Of a stretch of DNA of 64,000 nt, positions 1-11,416 are shown piece after piece. The notes under the pieces were generated by a model that worked only from the letters and a program-made list of their open reading frames with translations, searched no databases and had not been told where the DNA came from. Position 1 is the stretch's first letter, and each line of letters starts with the position of its first letter. A program made the translations under genes and the position numbers. The stretch comes from Pyropia yezoensis (lineage: Eukaryota; Rhodophyta; Bangiophyceae; Bangiales; Bangiaceae): positions 5,658,083 through 5,722,082 of the forward strand of contig CM020619.1 of the NCBI GenBank assembly GCA_009829735.1. The letters run 5' to 3'.

Positions 1-1203
1 GGTGCGAAGGGCCCGATAGTGGTCTTCGCACTTGTCCTCACTGAGGTAGATGCTAAGCAGCTCCTTGAGAATCCCACGGTAATCCATGGGAGTGGCTGCG
101 ACCGTCATTCCCGGCATCAGGGATGCCTGGCGGAGGATGCCTCGTACCCGTTCATCAACGAAGAACGGGAGGATCTCCAGCGCCAGCCCCTCGTTGACGA
201 GTGCCTTGTCCGCGGCTGCCTTGAAGCTTGTCAAGAAGCCAAGGACTACCAACGGGCGTCCGTTCGGGCCCCCGAACATAGGGACTCCCTTCATTAGGGT
301 CTGCATAGAGCGGATCGCTCGGTGCGAGGTAGTACGCATCGATTCCGATTCGGTAGTGGATCGGTCCTCCAAATGATAACGTTCAGGAGTCAGTACCGAC
401 CTGAAGACTTCGTTGACAATCTCCGTGTCCGCGTCCTGGATGTCCAGTCGCTTGGCCAGTTGATGAGTAAACTCATCGGACTCCATCCGCTTCAGTAAGC
501 TCGCAGTAGCCTGCGCTGTCATCGCTTGTACCAGTGACGCTGGAACTTCCGGCGTCGGCGCCTCGGGTACCCGAGTTGCTTGGCTTTCGTCGTGAAAGGG
601 ATACTGCAAGACGGTACTGCCTCCCCCCATCGCCGACTCTGTTCCGGCGTAAGTATCCGCCGGATCATGTCCGCGGAGCCCGCTCTGGGTGCTCCGAGCG
701 TAGCGCTCTGTATGGCTACGTTCCATCACGGCTGACGAGTCGGATCCATAACCCGCCGGGTCCGGGGGTTGTCCAGGAGTAGCAACACCGGGGTTGACCC
801 TGGTCGACTCCGAAAGTAGTCCGGCCGGTTCGAACCGTACCGGTGTGGGAGGAACACGACGGGGTACCGTCGTGTGGCGTGTTGACATCAGCACAGCCAT
901 TGCGTCCTCCGTACGCTCTTGACGGGCGTCGAGTCCAGGGAACCGTGCCTCGATGCGAGCCAATGATGCCATCAGGGAATCCCCTGGTGAAGGTGGCGGC
1001 GGCGTAAGGTCGGCAGAGGACAGTTACGGCGGTCCGCCGCCCCCGGCCGTCTGTGCCGTACCAAACGTCGATCCGGCACCAGAAGGCATCGGTGTCTCAA
1101 TGTTGTCGATCGGGTTACCGGTCCCGGTTCCCGGGTTCAGCTCCGGGGTCGGCGTCGACGCCGATCCGTCATCTTGAACGTTCCCCGTCTCTTGGGTAGA
1201 CAT
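1..1203 (-). pseudogene. gag: gag of chromovirus copy 1, partial, one premature stop
   Basis: Minus-strand frame starting MTMSTQETGNVQ at 1203 and continuing to the left edge. It is colinear with the gag of copies A and 3, including the conserved segment GVPMFGGPNGRPL. The ATG is intact, but codon 1024-1026 is TAA where copies A and 3 have CAA (Gln), so the first product stops after about 60 residues. I see no other break in frame. At the position where copies A and 3 both carry a TAA near the middle of gag, this copy reads ATC TAC and stays open. Confidence 0.88.
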
Positions 1204-1428
1204 AGTCACAATCAGTCAACCGACGTAACAGTCACCACGAAGAAGAGAGCGAGGGGGTAATTGGGGGAGAGTAACCGTAGATCGCAGTCAATGTCAACCA
1301 CTCAAAACAATCAAACAGATCGGAGCACCACGAGTACAAGAAAAGGACCGGATCTCCATCCGTGTGCCAGGGCCGAAGACGGCATCACCACAAGGGTGAC
1401 GGAAACCCATCCCCTGCTGCTCCACCAA

Positions 1429-1790
1429 TGTAGCACAATAGGGAACCGCTGCACGTCCACACTCAGGGAACACTCACCAGGGAGGATCGGCACCAGCGTC
1501 ACCGGGAGGCCAAGGTTGCTGTCCTTCGAGCACAAGCCATGGGACCAAGATGGGAGCCCGAATAGGAGGGGCTTGTTGTTCTACCTTGGCCGGCGGTGGA
1601 TTCGCCGCCGGCGCCCTCGTTATAAACCCTCGGAGACACTACTAACTACCCCCCACCCCAAGATGGAAGTCGCTCTGGTCATGGGTAACTTACAGATACC
1701 GTAACCAGTGCGGACTCTCAAATTGACAGTTAAGGGTTAGAAGTAGCCCACCTATATTAGGGTCACAATACGGTCATCCATATTGCTACA
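1429..1790 (-). repeat. 5' LTR of chromovirus copy 1
   Basis: 362-nt LTR that on the minus strand begins TGTAGCA and ends TGCTACA, a perfect 7-nt terminal inverted repeat. It aligns along its length with the 363-nt LTRs elsewhere in the window and carries the same TTTATAA box and CCGGCGG/CCGCCGG stem. Confidence 0.95.
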
Positions 1791-2967
1791 CGGCGACGGC
1801 GGCAGTGACGGCGACAGTAAAGACGACAGCGGCAGCGACGACGGCAGTGACAGTGACAGCGGCAGCGACGACGGCAGTGACAATGACAGCGTAAGCGAGT
1901 ACGTCCTAGGCGCCGCCGACGGCAAAGGCGGGCGTGTCGGCGACAGGAGTCCTGGCGCTGAACCTGTTACCTCAGCTGTTGGTCGTGCCAAGGGGAAGGG
2001 GCGAACAGCAGCGCCGCCGCATTCATCCCGCGCCGTCAGCGGCGGCGGTGGCCGCGGCGGTGGCCGCGGCGGCGGCAGCGGCGGCGGTAGAGCCAGGGAC
2101 AGCAGCCAGCCGTCCGTCGAGGTGCCGTCGAGTGTAGCACGGCGGCAGACCCCACGGCCAGGGCCTGAGGCCCGTGCACTGGAAAGCTCAACGACCCCCC
2201 GGCGAGCAGGAACGTCCATGTCTGTGACCGGGACGACGCCGGCAACGGGGCCACCGCAGCGTCCCGGACTCCCCGGACGACGGCCTTCGTCGGCATCCGC
2301 CCTCAAACATTCGAAGAGAACACTTACGCGACCACCACAAAGCCGACGGGCTGCCACAAAGCCACCGAGTCGTGCACCGCCGCTGGACGCCGCCACACTC
2401 TCTGCGAGCCTTGCCGCCAGAATTGCCGCCGACCGTGACGAAGTTTGGCGTCGCCCCCTTCCTCTTGCTCAGAGGCACTCGCCCGGCAGTGCCGGCGGTC
2501 CCAGTGGCAGCTGCGGCGGCGGTGGCGGCGGCGGCGTCGGCCGCGGTGGTAGCGCCCGCTCCGATGGTGGTGGCACCGGCCTGTCGACTAGAGTCGCTCG
2601 TCTGGCGTCTGGAGGTGTCAGTCACGGTAGCGTGCGCGCTATTGCCGGTCGTAGCCGCGGCGAGGGAGGTAGCGATGCGAGTAGCCTGGCCGGTATCCCT
2701 GGGCATGGTGCCCGATTGCGACCCGGCGTCTGGGGGGACGGCTTCGACAAAGGGGAAGGCCACAGCGCGAGTGCTGGTGGCGATAGTGCCCGTGGAGGTG
2801 GTGGTCGCTGCACCGAGGATGGTGGTCGTCGACTCGGTGGTGGTAGTGGCGGAAGGAAGCGCCCACGTGAGGACGATGAGACGGACGGGGACACGGGGCG
2901 GCCTCTGTCACGAACCGCTTCCGGCTGGCCGGCGGATGGAGGTCCCTCCAAGAGGCGCCCGATTTGA
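1791..2967 (+). CDS. hypothetical disordered protein, open frame
   Basis: The open frame runs from the LTR edge to 2967, about 390 codons. It starts with Asp/Ser/Gly runs (for example SDDGSDSDSGSDDGSDNDS), goes on through Gly/Arg-rich blocks and ends in a basic patch (GGRKRPREDD and SKRRPI) that could be a nuclear localisation signal. The only ATG upstream lies inside the LTR, so a native 5' end may have been lost to the insertion. The minus strand is also open at 2188-2763 with a plausible Ala/Thr/Gly-rich protein, so strand is uncertain. No domain is recognised. It could be non-coding GC-rich DNA with few stops. Confidence 0.25.
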
Positions 2968-3310
2968 AAAAGGCGACCGCATGGGCCTCAGGCGGTCGCG
3001 CAGGGAGTGTGTCTGTTGACATGAGGGATGCCAGGGGATGCTAGTTTGTGTGGCAGGGGTGGTCGTGGGGAGTGGTGCTGTTTTCTTCTTTGTCTTTGTT
3101 TCTTTCTTGTGTTTGTGCGACGGTGCGGCGGGATGACGGGGGGGTGTGTGGGTGGCAGGGTCGCCGAGGGCGCAAACCTGGGAACATCACACAGCTGCTC
3201 TGTACGTACTCGTCGGCTTCAATTCCCATGCAGTACACATATGGATATCTTTCTAGATACAGTAAAGCCGCACAGGATAGATATCGATTGACAAGTGCAT
3301 TCCGTTTTGA
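2968..3310. other. intergenic, T-rich then A+T-richer stretch
   Basis: No gene seen. 3080-3125 is T-rich on the plus strand, and 3190-3310 is clearly less GC-rich than its surroundings, with short palindromes such as ATATGGATATC. It could hold a promoter for the rightward coding fragments that begin near 3311, but no definite TATA box or start site can be assigned. Confidence 0.3.
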
Positions 3311-4700
3311 ATGTATGAACTTGCGGCTGCACGGAAGCGCGCCAAAAATCGGTCGGCCCCCGACACTCTCTCCGTGGGTGGCTGCGGTGCACACGACCCA
3401 CCGCACTGCGACGAGGAACTTGCCGCGATTGTTTGTGGAGCTTCACCCGCGCCGTGGCTCCGAGTGCAAGCCCGGCTGCCAGCATGGCCGACCTTTTGCC
3501 ACCCTCGTGGCTCGTCCTCAGCGTCACACGAATCATCACCGCTTGCGCTGAGGCCGTGGTGGACGCCGCCGGTGATGGTGCTGACGCCCCCGCCGCTGAC
3601 ACCGCCGCCAGTGCAACTGGCGGCGCCACCGCCACCGGGACCGAACGCGGTGCCGGCGGCAAGAGGTCCGGGCCTGTGGAGGATCGTGGCAGACAGCCCG
3701 CTACCACGGCGAGGCGCCCGACAAAGCGGCGCGCCGGGGCGCCAAACGCTCTCCGAGACGATGAGCGGCGCGGGACAACCGGCGGCGGCGGCGGCGGCGG
3801 CGGGCTGGACTTTCAGAGTGGATGTGGTTGCCGGCCTTCCCCTATTGCATGCATGTAAGCGCACGACGCATATCCCGCCCGCGCTGTCACTGTCGGCCTC
3901 GCCGCGTTGCGCGACCTGCTTGTGCTGGACAAGGTGCGCATTGAGAAGTTGGACAATCCCGACGGCAATGGGGGCGGCCCGGTAGCTGCTGCTGTGCGGC
4001 CAGCGTGTGGAGGTGATAATAGTACGGCTCCCGGAGTGGCCGCACCCCGCCCGGCCGATGCGACACTCGAGGACGCCACGTGGCCGGCGGTCAAGCTTTG
4101 GGCCATCACACTCACGTGCCCCCCTCCTTGGCACGACATCCAAGGGCAGCAGCAGCACCATCAGCAGCAGCGGCCGCCCCTCTCGTCGTCTGATTGGCCT
4201 CTCGAGGCCGACAATGCGGTTGCCGGTACATCCCCGACGTCGGGCCGCGTGCTCCACACGCCGCCGACGTGGTGGATGGAGGGTTCCCACATCAAACGCA
4301 TGTACAGTGCGGTGTGGGTCCTCAAGCGGTTTGTGTCTTTGCCCCCGCTCGGCGGCGGGGACGCGCGCGGGCGGCGTCCCCGCCCGTCATCCGCGTGGCT
4401 CCGCGTGCTCGCCCTCCGCTCCGGGCGTGTGGACGTGTCACCGCCGACGCGGCCGACGCCGCAGTTGCAGTCGCCGACGCGACGGCCACTGTCACGGCCG
4501 CTCCACGAAGAAGATACCCGCGGTCTGCCCGGCTGTGTCGTCCACATGACAGACGCCAACCACGACAACGACAAACTACGACAGACAAACGTTGCTGTTG
4601 TTGATTGTACGTCGGCGACCCTTCGGTTGACGTCCGGGTGTGGCAAGCGGTCCTTGACGTTGGGACGCTGAAAGAAGCGGCCCTCGACGTGTCCGCCCTG
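3311..4700 (+). pseudogene. frame-switching coding fragments upstream of the methyltransferase-SET frame
   Basis: Protein-like stretches appear in turn in different plus-strand frames: MYELAAARKRAKNRSAPDT near 3311, MADLLPPSWLVLSVTRIITA at 3484, SGAGQPAAAAAAAGWTFRVD near 3765, LRDLLVLDKVRIEKLDNPDG at 3907, and VGDPSVDVRVWQAVLDVGTL at 4608. Each looks coded but none extends through. The pattern suits the 5' half of the next gene broken by several small indels, or by undetected short introns (a GTAAGC sits at 3856). No domain is recognised. The rival minus-strand frame 3253-4290 has poorer composition. Confidence 0.35.
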
Positions 4701-4770
4701 GCCGCGAGCTTGCGTCATCGGGACGCATGTGCCCGGCACGCGGCTGGCTGCGGGCATGGGGAGGAATTTT

Positions 4771-4962
4771 CGCGTACCGCGGCGTACGCAGCCGCTGCTG
4801 AAAGCGCCGCGTGCCAAGCCAGGCAAGAGACAAACATAGACGGTCAGGAACAAGCCGCAGGACGAGCTCGCGTACCGCGGCGTACGCAGCCGCTGCTGAA
4901 AGCGCCGCGTGCCAAGCCAGGCAAGAGACAAACATAGACGGTCAGGAACAAACCGCAGGACG
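4771..4962. repeat. 98-bp direct tandem duplication
   Basis: The block beginning CGCGTACCGCGGCGTACGCA at 4771 is repeated from 4869, period 98. The matched part is about 94 nt with a single visible difference (AAGCC versus AAACC). It lies just where the upstream coding fragments change into the long methyltransferase frame, so it may itself have shifted the frame (98 is not a multiple of three). Confidence 0.9.
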
Positions 4963-7900
4963 CGCCGCGCCGCCCGTTCTGCATCGCCCTGGTCCCGGAC
5001 AGAGTCGGCATGTGCCACACTCGACCGGTCGGCACCACGAGTCTTTTGTGACGTCGCAGAGCTCGCGCTTGGCGTCGCCGCAGCCGTTGCCACTGCCTGG
5101 CCGGCCGGGGTGGCAGACCGCTCGCCGGGGCGCTGCCCGGGGCCTGCAGCGAGTGGACGTGCTGACGCCAGACAAGCGGCTGCTTATTGCCATTCTGGAG
5201 GGCGCCCTCGGCACCACCGCCTTTGAACACGGCTGTGGTGCCGTTGATGGCGGCATGTGTGCTGGCAGCGCCAGCGACTCTGCCGCCGAACGCCAGCCCT
5301 GTCGTTGTGAGCGACTGCAGGCTGCTGCCGAGATGGAGCCTTTCGAGCACCTACTGTGGCTCTCCTCGCTGCACCTGATTGTCGCCGCCGACGCGGAGGA
5401 GCGGCGGCTTGCACCACAGCGGCAGCAACCAACAAAACTACCGTTCCTCCCAGCGCGCCCGTCATCGACACCGACCGGCAAACTGCGGGGCACATTTTTA
5501 CCACGAATCGCCGCGCCTGCGGTACACAGCGACGGGCGCAGGAAGGCCGGCGTTTTCGCGCCCGCAGCGCAGCGGTTTGACATTGCCCACGGGCCCCCCC
5601 CCCCGACTTCCAGGGCCGACAGGGACGCGACTTCCGTCTGTACAGAGGCACTGCACCGCACTGCCTTCGCGGATGCACAGCTCCGCATGGCTGCTGCTCA
5701 TTTTGTCTACCATATGGGGGAGGTGACCAAGCCCGAGCGACTCGCCGACGCGGCACCCGCTCTGTTGGGAACCACTGCAATGCAGCAGCCGCAGCGGGGC
5801 CAGCCGCAGCGGGGCCAGCCGCAGCGAGGACAGCATCTGCAAGCGCCGTCCCGCCCAGTCACCGCTACGGCAGCGGGTGCTCCACCACCGGCGTCGGCTG
5901 CGTCGGCGGTTGACGCGCTTCCTGCTGCCGTCAATGGGGAAACAAAGCCGGGCTATTTGACAGCCACTGCATTTGTGGGCAGAAGACTGGCAGCACGCTG
6001 TCCGTGGGAGGCGGTGGGGGTGCCCCCAATGCTAAACCCGACCGTCCGAGGCCTAACCGGCTTTCGGCCCGTCGTCGTCGAAGCCGCGGGGGCAGCAGCG
6101 ATGGGCACCATCCCACCTGCGACGCCGGCCACCGCGGAGGAGGGGGGGGCGGGGGGGGGGGGCGCCCCCGGGAGGATGCGTGCTTGTCGCGTGGAGGACG
6201 CAGGCGCTCGTGTGAGCCTGGTGAACCGCGCTCTTGCGCGCGACGCAGGCATCGCCGCAGCGCGTGCGGCGTTGGCTGCGGACGTACACCGGGGTGGCGC
6301 GGCTGTCGCTGCTGCTGCTGTTGCAACACACGCCGCTCCCCGTGTGTGTGACGACGAGGACGACGGCTGCGGCGTGGCTGGTGGGCGTTCCACGCCCGTC
6401 AATGCCGCTGGGGGGCAAAGCCAGCCAGGACCGCGAGCAGCACAAGCAGCACGAAAAGCACCGGCAGCAGCGTTAGGGGCGCTGCCGGCAGCCCCATCGC
6501 CTGTAAGATCAGCAGCACCAACAGCGCCGGCCAGACGAGCGGTGTACGCAGCCGGGGGGTCACCAGTGCTCCCACCGCCAGTGCCTGGCACTGAGGGCGG
6601 CTCCGCGGCTGCGTTGGGGAGTTGCAGGCCTGTCACCAACGACGACCCCTTGGCCCGTCACGTCCGCACTGTGCAGACGGCCATGCGTGCCATTGTGCAA
6701 ACGCATGTGTGCGACGTGAGGGACCTCGACAACACCCACAGGGCCGCCAACGAGGGTGCCCTCAGCAGCAGCAGCAGCAGCAGCCGCATCGGAGGATGTG
6801 ATGTTTGCCGCATTGGCCCCGACCTGCGTGGCACTGTTCAGCTCGTGCTGTCAGACCCCCCTTGCAACACCCGCCGTCTACAAGCAATGCCCAACTCTCA
6901 TTACGACAACCTGTGGGAGGACATGCTGAAGGAAATCGTGTCGCGGATACACGACTGGGTCCGTCCTGGTGGGCACGTGCTACTATTTTGCAGCCCGATG
7001 CACTTCCCGCTGTGGGTGACGCATCTGAGCGAGTTGGAGGACCCACTCCCACCGACGGATGGTGACAAGGCAGCAGCCGTAGCTGCACCTCCCGGCAGTG
7101 GGGAGGAACCAGTGTCGGGGGTTCAACGTGCGGCTGCTGCTGAGGCAGGGGCTGCAACGGGTGCGGCCCTTGATGCGCCCGACAGTGCGGTCGCCGCTAC
7201 GACCACAGGTCCGCAAAGGACGATCGACCGCTCAGCTGCCGGTAGCGGCGGGGGTCGTGACCCCAACCGTGGCAGTGGCGGTTGCGGGCGGGGCGGCTGG
7301 GAACCTTCTGTTGGAGAACAACGGCGGCGACAACGACGACGGCGAGCTACACCCGCATTTCAGGTGGAATCGTGCCCCCTGTTGGCCGTTCTGGCGCCCA
7401 ACGCGTGGGCACCGACAAGGAAGTCGTCGACGATGATGACCAACCGGTCCCAGTACGTGCTCCACGCGACCAGGAACGGAGCGACCGCCGCGGCTGCCTA
7501 CCGGGCTATTAATTACCGCACGTTCCACGCCGTCCCGTCGCGCTTCCCCGCGCACCACAACGTCATTGAAAACGTGGTGTCCCTGCGGGATGTCAAGGTT
7601 CTTCGCTGGACGCCGGGGCTGAGAGAGTTGGTTGGTAAGCCGCAGCAGCAGGAGCAGCGGCAGAGCACCGGGCGGCGGGACACCGACGGCGGGAGCGGGG
7701 GCGGCGGCGACAGCGGCAATGAGAATACGGACAGAGACGGGGACAATACGCCATGCGGCTCCGACGACGCGGCCGACGACGACGGAGAAGTGCCTGACCC
7801 CATCGATGATGTTGGCGACGACGAAGATATGGATAGCGACGTTGCCGCCGGCTCCGACACGGAGGGCGGCGACCAGGACGACACGGACGATGACGGCGAC

Positions 7901-10135
7901 GACGAAGACGACGGAAGCCACGCGAACTGGAGCCTGGGCCCTCAAAGACGCGCGCAGCGCGGGGCACGCCCCCCGGAACGGGGTGGCGGTGCCGGTCGAG
8001 GCAGCGCGCGTGCACGTGCACGTGCGGGTTGTGGTGGTGCTGCCCCCACCGCGTCGGCGGGGACGTCGGGGAGTGCTCCCGACGACGTCCCGCCTCGCGC
8101 TGGCCGATTTGTGGGTAGTCGGCGTGCGTTGGACGCCGGTGCTCCGTCCAAGCTGGCCAAGCCGCGCTGCCCGCCGCATCCCACCTCCTCTGTGCAGCAG
8201 CATCAGGAGGAGCTGCAGCCGCAGCAGCAGCAGACGTCACCATTGTGTCCTCCTTTTCGCCCTGCTCACCGCAAGACACGCCCGCGCGCCCTTGCGCTAC
8301 GCGTCCGAAACGAGCAGAAGTCTGTCCTCTTCCTGTCAGAGTTGATCATGCGAATGTCCAATGCGGACGACCTCGTCCTCGACATATTTGCGGGCACGTG
8401 CTCCACCGCGATGGCCGCGATCAGGATGCCCAGCGGCCAGCATCGGCGCGTTGTTTGTGCCGACAGCGACCCGGCCGTCATTGCAGCGTCGCAGCCACGC
8501 CTGTTCCGAGAGTTTGTCAACCAGGTTGTTAGTGGCGGCTTCCGGTCGTGCCCCGACGTTACTGCAGAGGTGGTGCACGCTGCGCGAGAGGTGCTGTCAG
8601 CCAATGAAACCGCCGCCGTCGCTGCGAAAGGTGCTGCTGAAGGTGCTGGTGACCTGGTCGTAGCCAAGACCGCCCCGCTGCTGCTGGCGCCATCCTTTCG
8701 AACGACAGCCGCTGCCTGGGCGCGCGTGCCCGGCCAGCCGTGCTTCACGGCCCTGCCAGCACACATGCTCCTCCTGCTTGCCAGCCGGTGGGCCGCACAA
8801 AATGGTGACGAGCGAAGGGCGGGGTACCACACGCACCCCCGCGCGCCTGAGCGCGGAGCTGAGGTCGGCGGAGTGGTCATTGGACTCGGCGGGTGTAGCA
8901 TGGGAGACTGGCCTGCTGACCTCGTTGCCAGTCTTGCGGTGGAGGACCACGAGCTGATGCTGGCTGTGGAGGCCGCTCACTACGGCGTCGTTGTCGCACA
9001 TTCCCGCGTTGCGGGAGGCACCGCCGGGAGCGGCTTGTTTGCTGGACGCCGGTTCCGAAAGGGCGATACGATTTGCCCGTTCTACGGCGCACCGACCACA
9101 TGTAACCTGGCCAAACGTGGTATGACAAGGACTGACCGGTACGCGTCGCCGACACTGGGGGCCTTGGGACCTACGTCCAAGGCGTTTCCCGAAAACGCCG
9201 TCAAGGTCCATATTCGACCTGAAGGAAGCATGGAAGGAGACGAAGAGCAGCGGGGGACAACGGAGCGACTCCGACTGGGACAACAGCGCCAGCAGCAGCA
9301 GCACCCGGGCCGCCCGCAGCAGCAACAGCAGCAACATGAGCGTGACGGCGCGGAGTAGCAAGAGGAGCAGGGCCGAGCTCGGGAGGAGCTGGGCGAAGAA
9401 ATCGTCGAGGAGGACCGGCCGCTCCGTGCACGCAAGAGCCGGGTACACTATGGCTCCGCTGTCGCCGCCTCGGCGAATTTCGCGTACATGATTCCCGCTG
9501 CTTGGTGTGTGGCGGGCCTGGTCAACGACGGGCGCCGCCAGACACGGCTTGAGCAGCAAGTTGGGGCAGCCACGGCCAAGAGCTTCTTGGCCGTGCGGCA
9601 GGCTACCGAGGCGGCGGCGTTTTTGCGTTCTGCTGGGCGACCACCGGGCGATGTTACACGCAAGCGTGCTGCGAGTGCTGCTGTAGATTCCACTACTGCT
9701 TCTGCTGTTGGTGCTGCCATCACCTCCTCTGCAGTTGTTACGGGTGCTGATTTGGGCGGCCAGGATGTCAATGTCGAAATGAGTGTCAGGTGTCCCGGCG
9801 CTAACGGCCAGGACCCGACTCTGTCGGAGCTTGTGGAGCCGGGCGTCGTCGCCCTTGTCGCCAAGCGGGACATAGGCCAGGGGGAAGAACTGCGTACTGA
9901 TTACGGCACGTCCTACCGGTGGTTGACCACGGACATCAGACAAGCCATGTACGACGGCGACCGCGCGGGCGCATCGGTCCGCGACGACGGCAGCGGCAGC
10001 AGCACGAGCCGCCGGCGGGGCCGTGCAACAAGGCAGACCACTGTTCGCCACACAAACGCGGACAGAAACCGGGAGCGGACCGAAGCCGACAACCGTCGCA
10101 GCACGCCCCACACGGTTGCGCCCATTCACGAGTGA
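4811..10135 (+). pseudogene. beta-class DNA amino-methyltransferase fused to SET domain, one in-frame TAG
   Basis: One plus-strand frame runs from a GTG at 4811 to the stop at 10135 (about 1,774 codons), broken only by TAG at 9356-9358. ATGs at 5255 or 5333 are likelier starts if the upstream fragments are not part of it. Numbering from 4811: motif IV SDPPCN near 681-686 followed by GGHVLLFC; a long low-complexity and acidic insert; then motif I as LDIFAGTCSTA near 1190-1200. That order (DPP before FxGxG) is the permuted beta class of N6-adenine or N4-cytosine methyltransferases. A SET domain follows: GSGLFAGRRFRKGD at about 1406, then beyond the TAG, FAYMIPAAWCVAGLVNDGRR and GQGEELRTDYG. The TAG falls in a Gln-rich insert inside the SET domain and would remove its catalytic end. 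CAG to TAG would explain it. QPQRG repeats lie at 5785-5829. Likely role: chromatin or DNA methylation, possibly transposon-borne. Alternatives are readthrough, a short intron or a base error. Confidence 0.7.
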
Positions 10136-10774
10136 GGCCGCGGCCCGACCACGGGTGCAGCCCCGCCGGCTCACCGACAGAGCGTCGGGGGCCTCTATTC
10201 CCGGCCACCACAACCATTGGCCGCGCAAGCTCACCCAAACTGTCACGGCTACCGGGGCAGTGGCTTGGGCATTGCGGGCACCAAGTGGCGCTGAATGGCA
10301 GTACCGGCGGCGCGCGGTGTGGCCTAAGAGGGGTGCTGGGACGGACATGCGGAGAGGGGGGTTAGGCTTGGGTGTGAAGTTGGGGGGAGGGCAGGGGAAG
10401 CGGCGCGTCGCGTACGTGGGGCAGCTCCCTTCCGTGCCACACGACCGCATTCCCAACGGGAGCTCGCTTCAAGCCGCAATGACAAACGCGATGGGAGCGG
10501 GGCTTGACACGGGGAGCGGGGCTGGGCAGGGTGGTGGGGGAGGGGCGGGGGAGGGGTGGGGGGAGGAGGTGAGGGGGAATGGGGGGCCGGGGGGGCCCGT
10601 CTGCAGGCGGAAACGTGTGCCGTCGCTACTTCGTGGACTGTGGGGGGGGGGGGGGGGGGGGGGGGGGCGGCACCCGACCTTGTCCACGTCCGTTGGCACC
10701 CGCAGGCGGGGAGCCGCCCACGGCAAAGTCTTTCGCGGACGCGGCTGGCCGGATCCCCACCCGGCCGGGTCGCC
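10136..10774. other. gene-free interval with 26-nt poly-G
   Basis: No supported gene. G-rich sequence on the plus strand becomes purine/G-rich from 10340 and includes an uninterrupted run of 26 G at 10642-10667. The long minus-strand open frame covering 8597-10456 is the shadow of the methyltransferase-SET gene. Confidence 0.6.
10642..10667 (+). repeat. poly-G tract, 26 G
   Basis: Twenty-six consecutive G between T at 10641 and C at 10668. Such runs can fold as G-quadruplexes and are error-prone in sequencing, so the length is approximate. Confidence 0.85.
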
Positions 10775-11416
10775 GCATATGGCCGTTTTCCAAAGAATGA
10801 TCAGTTCCGTAAGGGGGTTCACAGCAGGATCTCCCAGAACAGTCGCCAAGTGCGCACGCGTTCTGGGCCACAAAAATTCTCCGGCGGTGCCCGCGGCCTT
10901 GGCCGAACCACATCCAACACCGCAAATCCTTGTCGCATCCGTGTGATGCCTTGATGTGAGACCGGCCGAAAAATCTCCCGTCTGCACAGACCGACCCAGT
11001 CTTGCAGAGGACTCCAGTCAGGGGCTCACAGCATCGGTCCGAGGCCAGGTGCCGCGAAATGAGACCGATTCTAGGGCGCTGATTGGCCAGTACAAAGTAG
11101 CCTGCAGTTGCACGGACGGGTTTGCAGCAGGTACGGGCTGTTGTGACGTGCTCACAGGAGGCCACCACAGAGTACTGTGCCAGTTAATTTCCCGTCGTGG
11201 GGGGGATCCGTCACTCGAGCCCAGCCCTGGAAAGTCGATCGGAGAGAGGTCAGACGAGGAGCGCCGAATCGGATGAGACGTATGCGATACCTGCTGCCGC
11301 GATTTAGCGGCAGCCAATGGGAAGGGGGGAAACATCGGTACTTCGGTGGAATGCTGCTGTGACCTGCTGTGAACCCTCTTATGAATCTCATCATTCTTCA
11401 GAAATCGGCCATATGC
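10775..11416. mobile_element. 642-bp element with 54-bp terminal inverted repeats (MITE-like)
   Basis: 10775-10828 (starting GCATATGGCCG, ending TTCACAGCAGG) matches the reverse complement of 11363-11416 with roughly 8 mismatches in 54. The interior has no convincing ORF. I see no clear target-site duplication at the outer edges. Its structure fits a small non-autonomous DNA transposon or an inverted duplication. Confidence 0.5.

Larger units (their letters stand above)
1..1790 (-). mobile_element. Ty3/gypsy chromovirus copy 1 (5' LTR, leader, partial gag)
   Basis: Reverse-oriented 5' end of the same LTR retrotransposon family that recurs at 37130, 53777 and 55569. Order on the minus strand is LTR (1790 down to 1429), a leader of about 225 nt that opens with the primer-binding site, then gag (from 1203) running off the left edge. 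The outer LTR edge at 1790 abuts unrelated GC-rich sequence. Target duplication and 3' LTR cannot be checked because the rest lies outside the window. Confidence 0.93.

Noticed and set aside
1261-1704. 147-codon plus-strand open frame in copy 1
   Set aside because: Spans the antisense strand of the leader and LTR; no homology or composition of a protein.
8597-10456. 619-codon minus-strand open frame
   Set aside because: Antiparallel shadow of the methyltransferase-SET frame; no domain and biased composition, whereas the plus frame has clear motifs.
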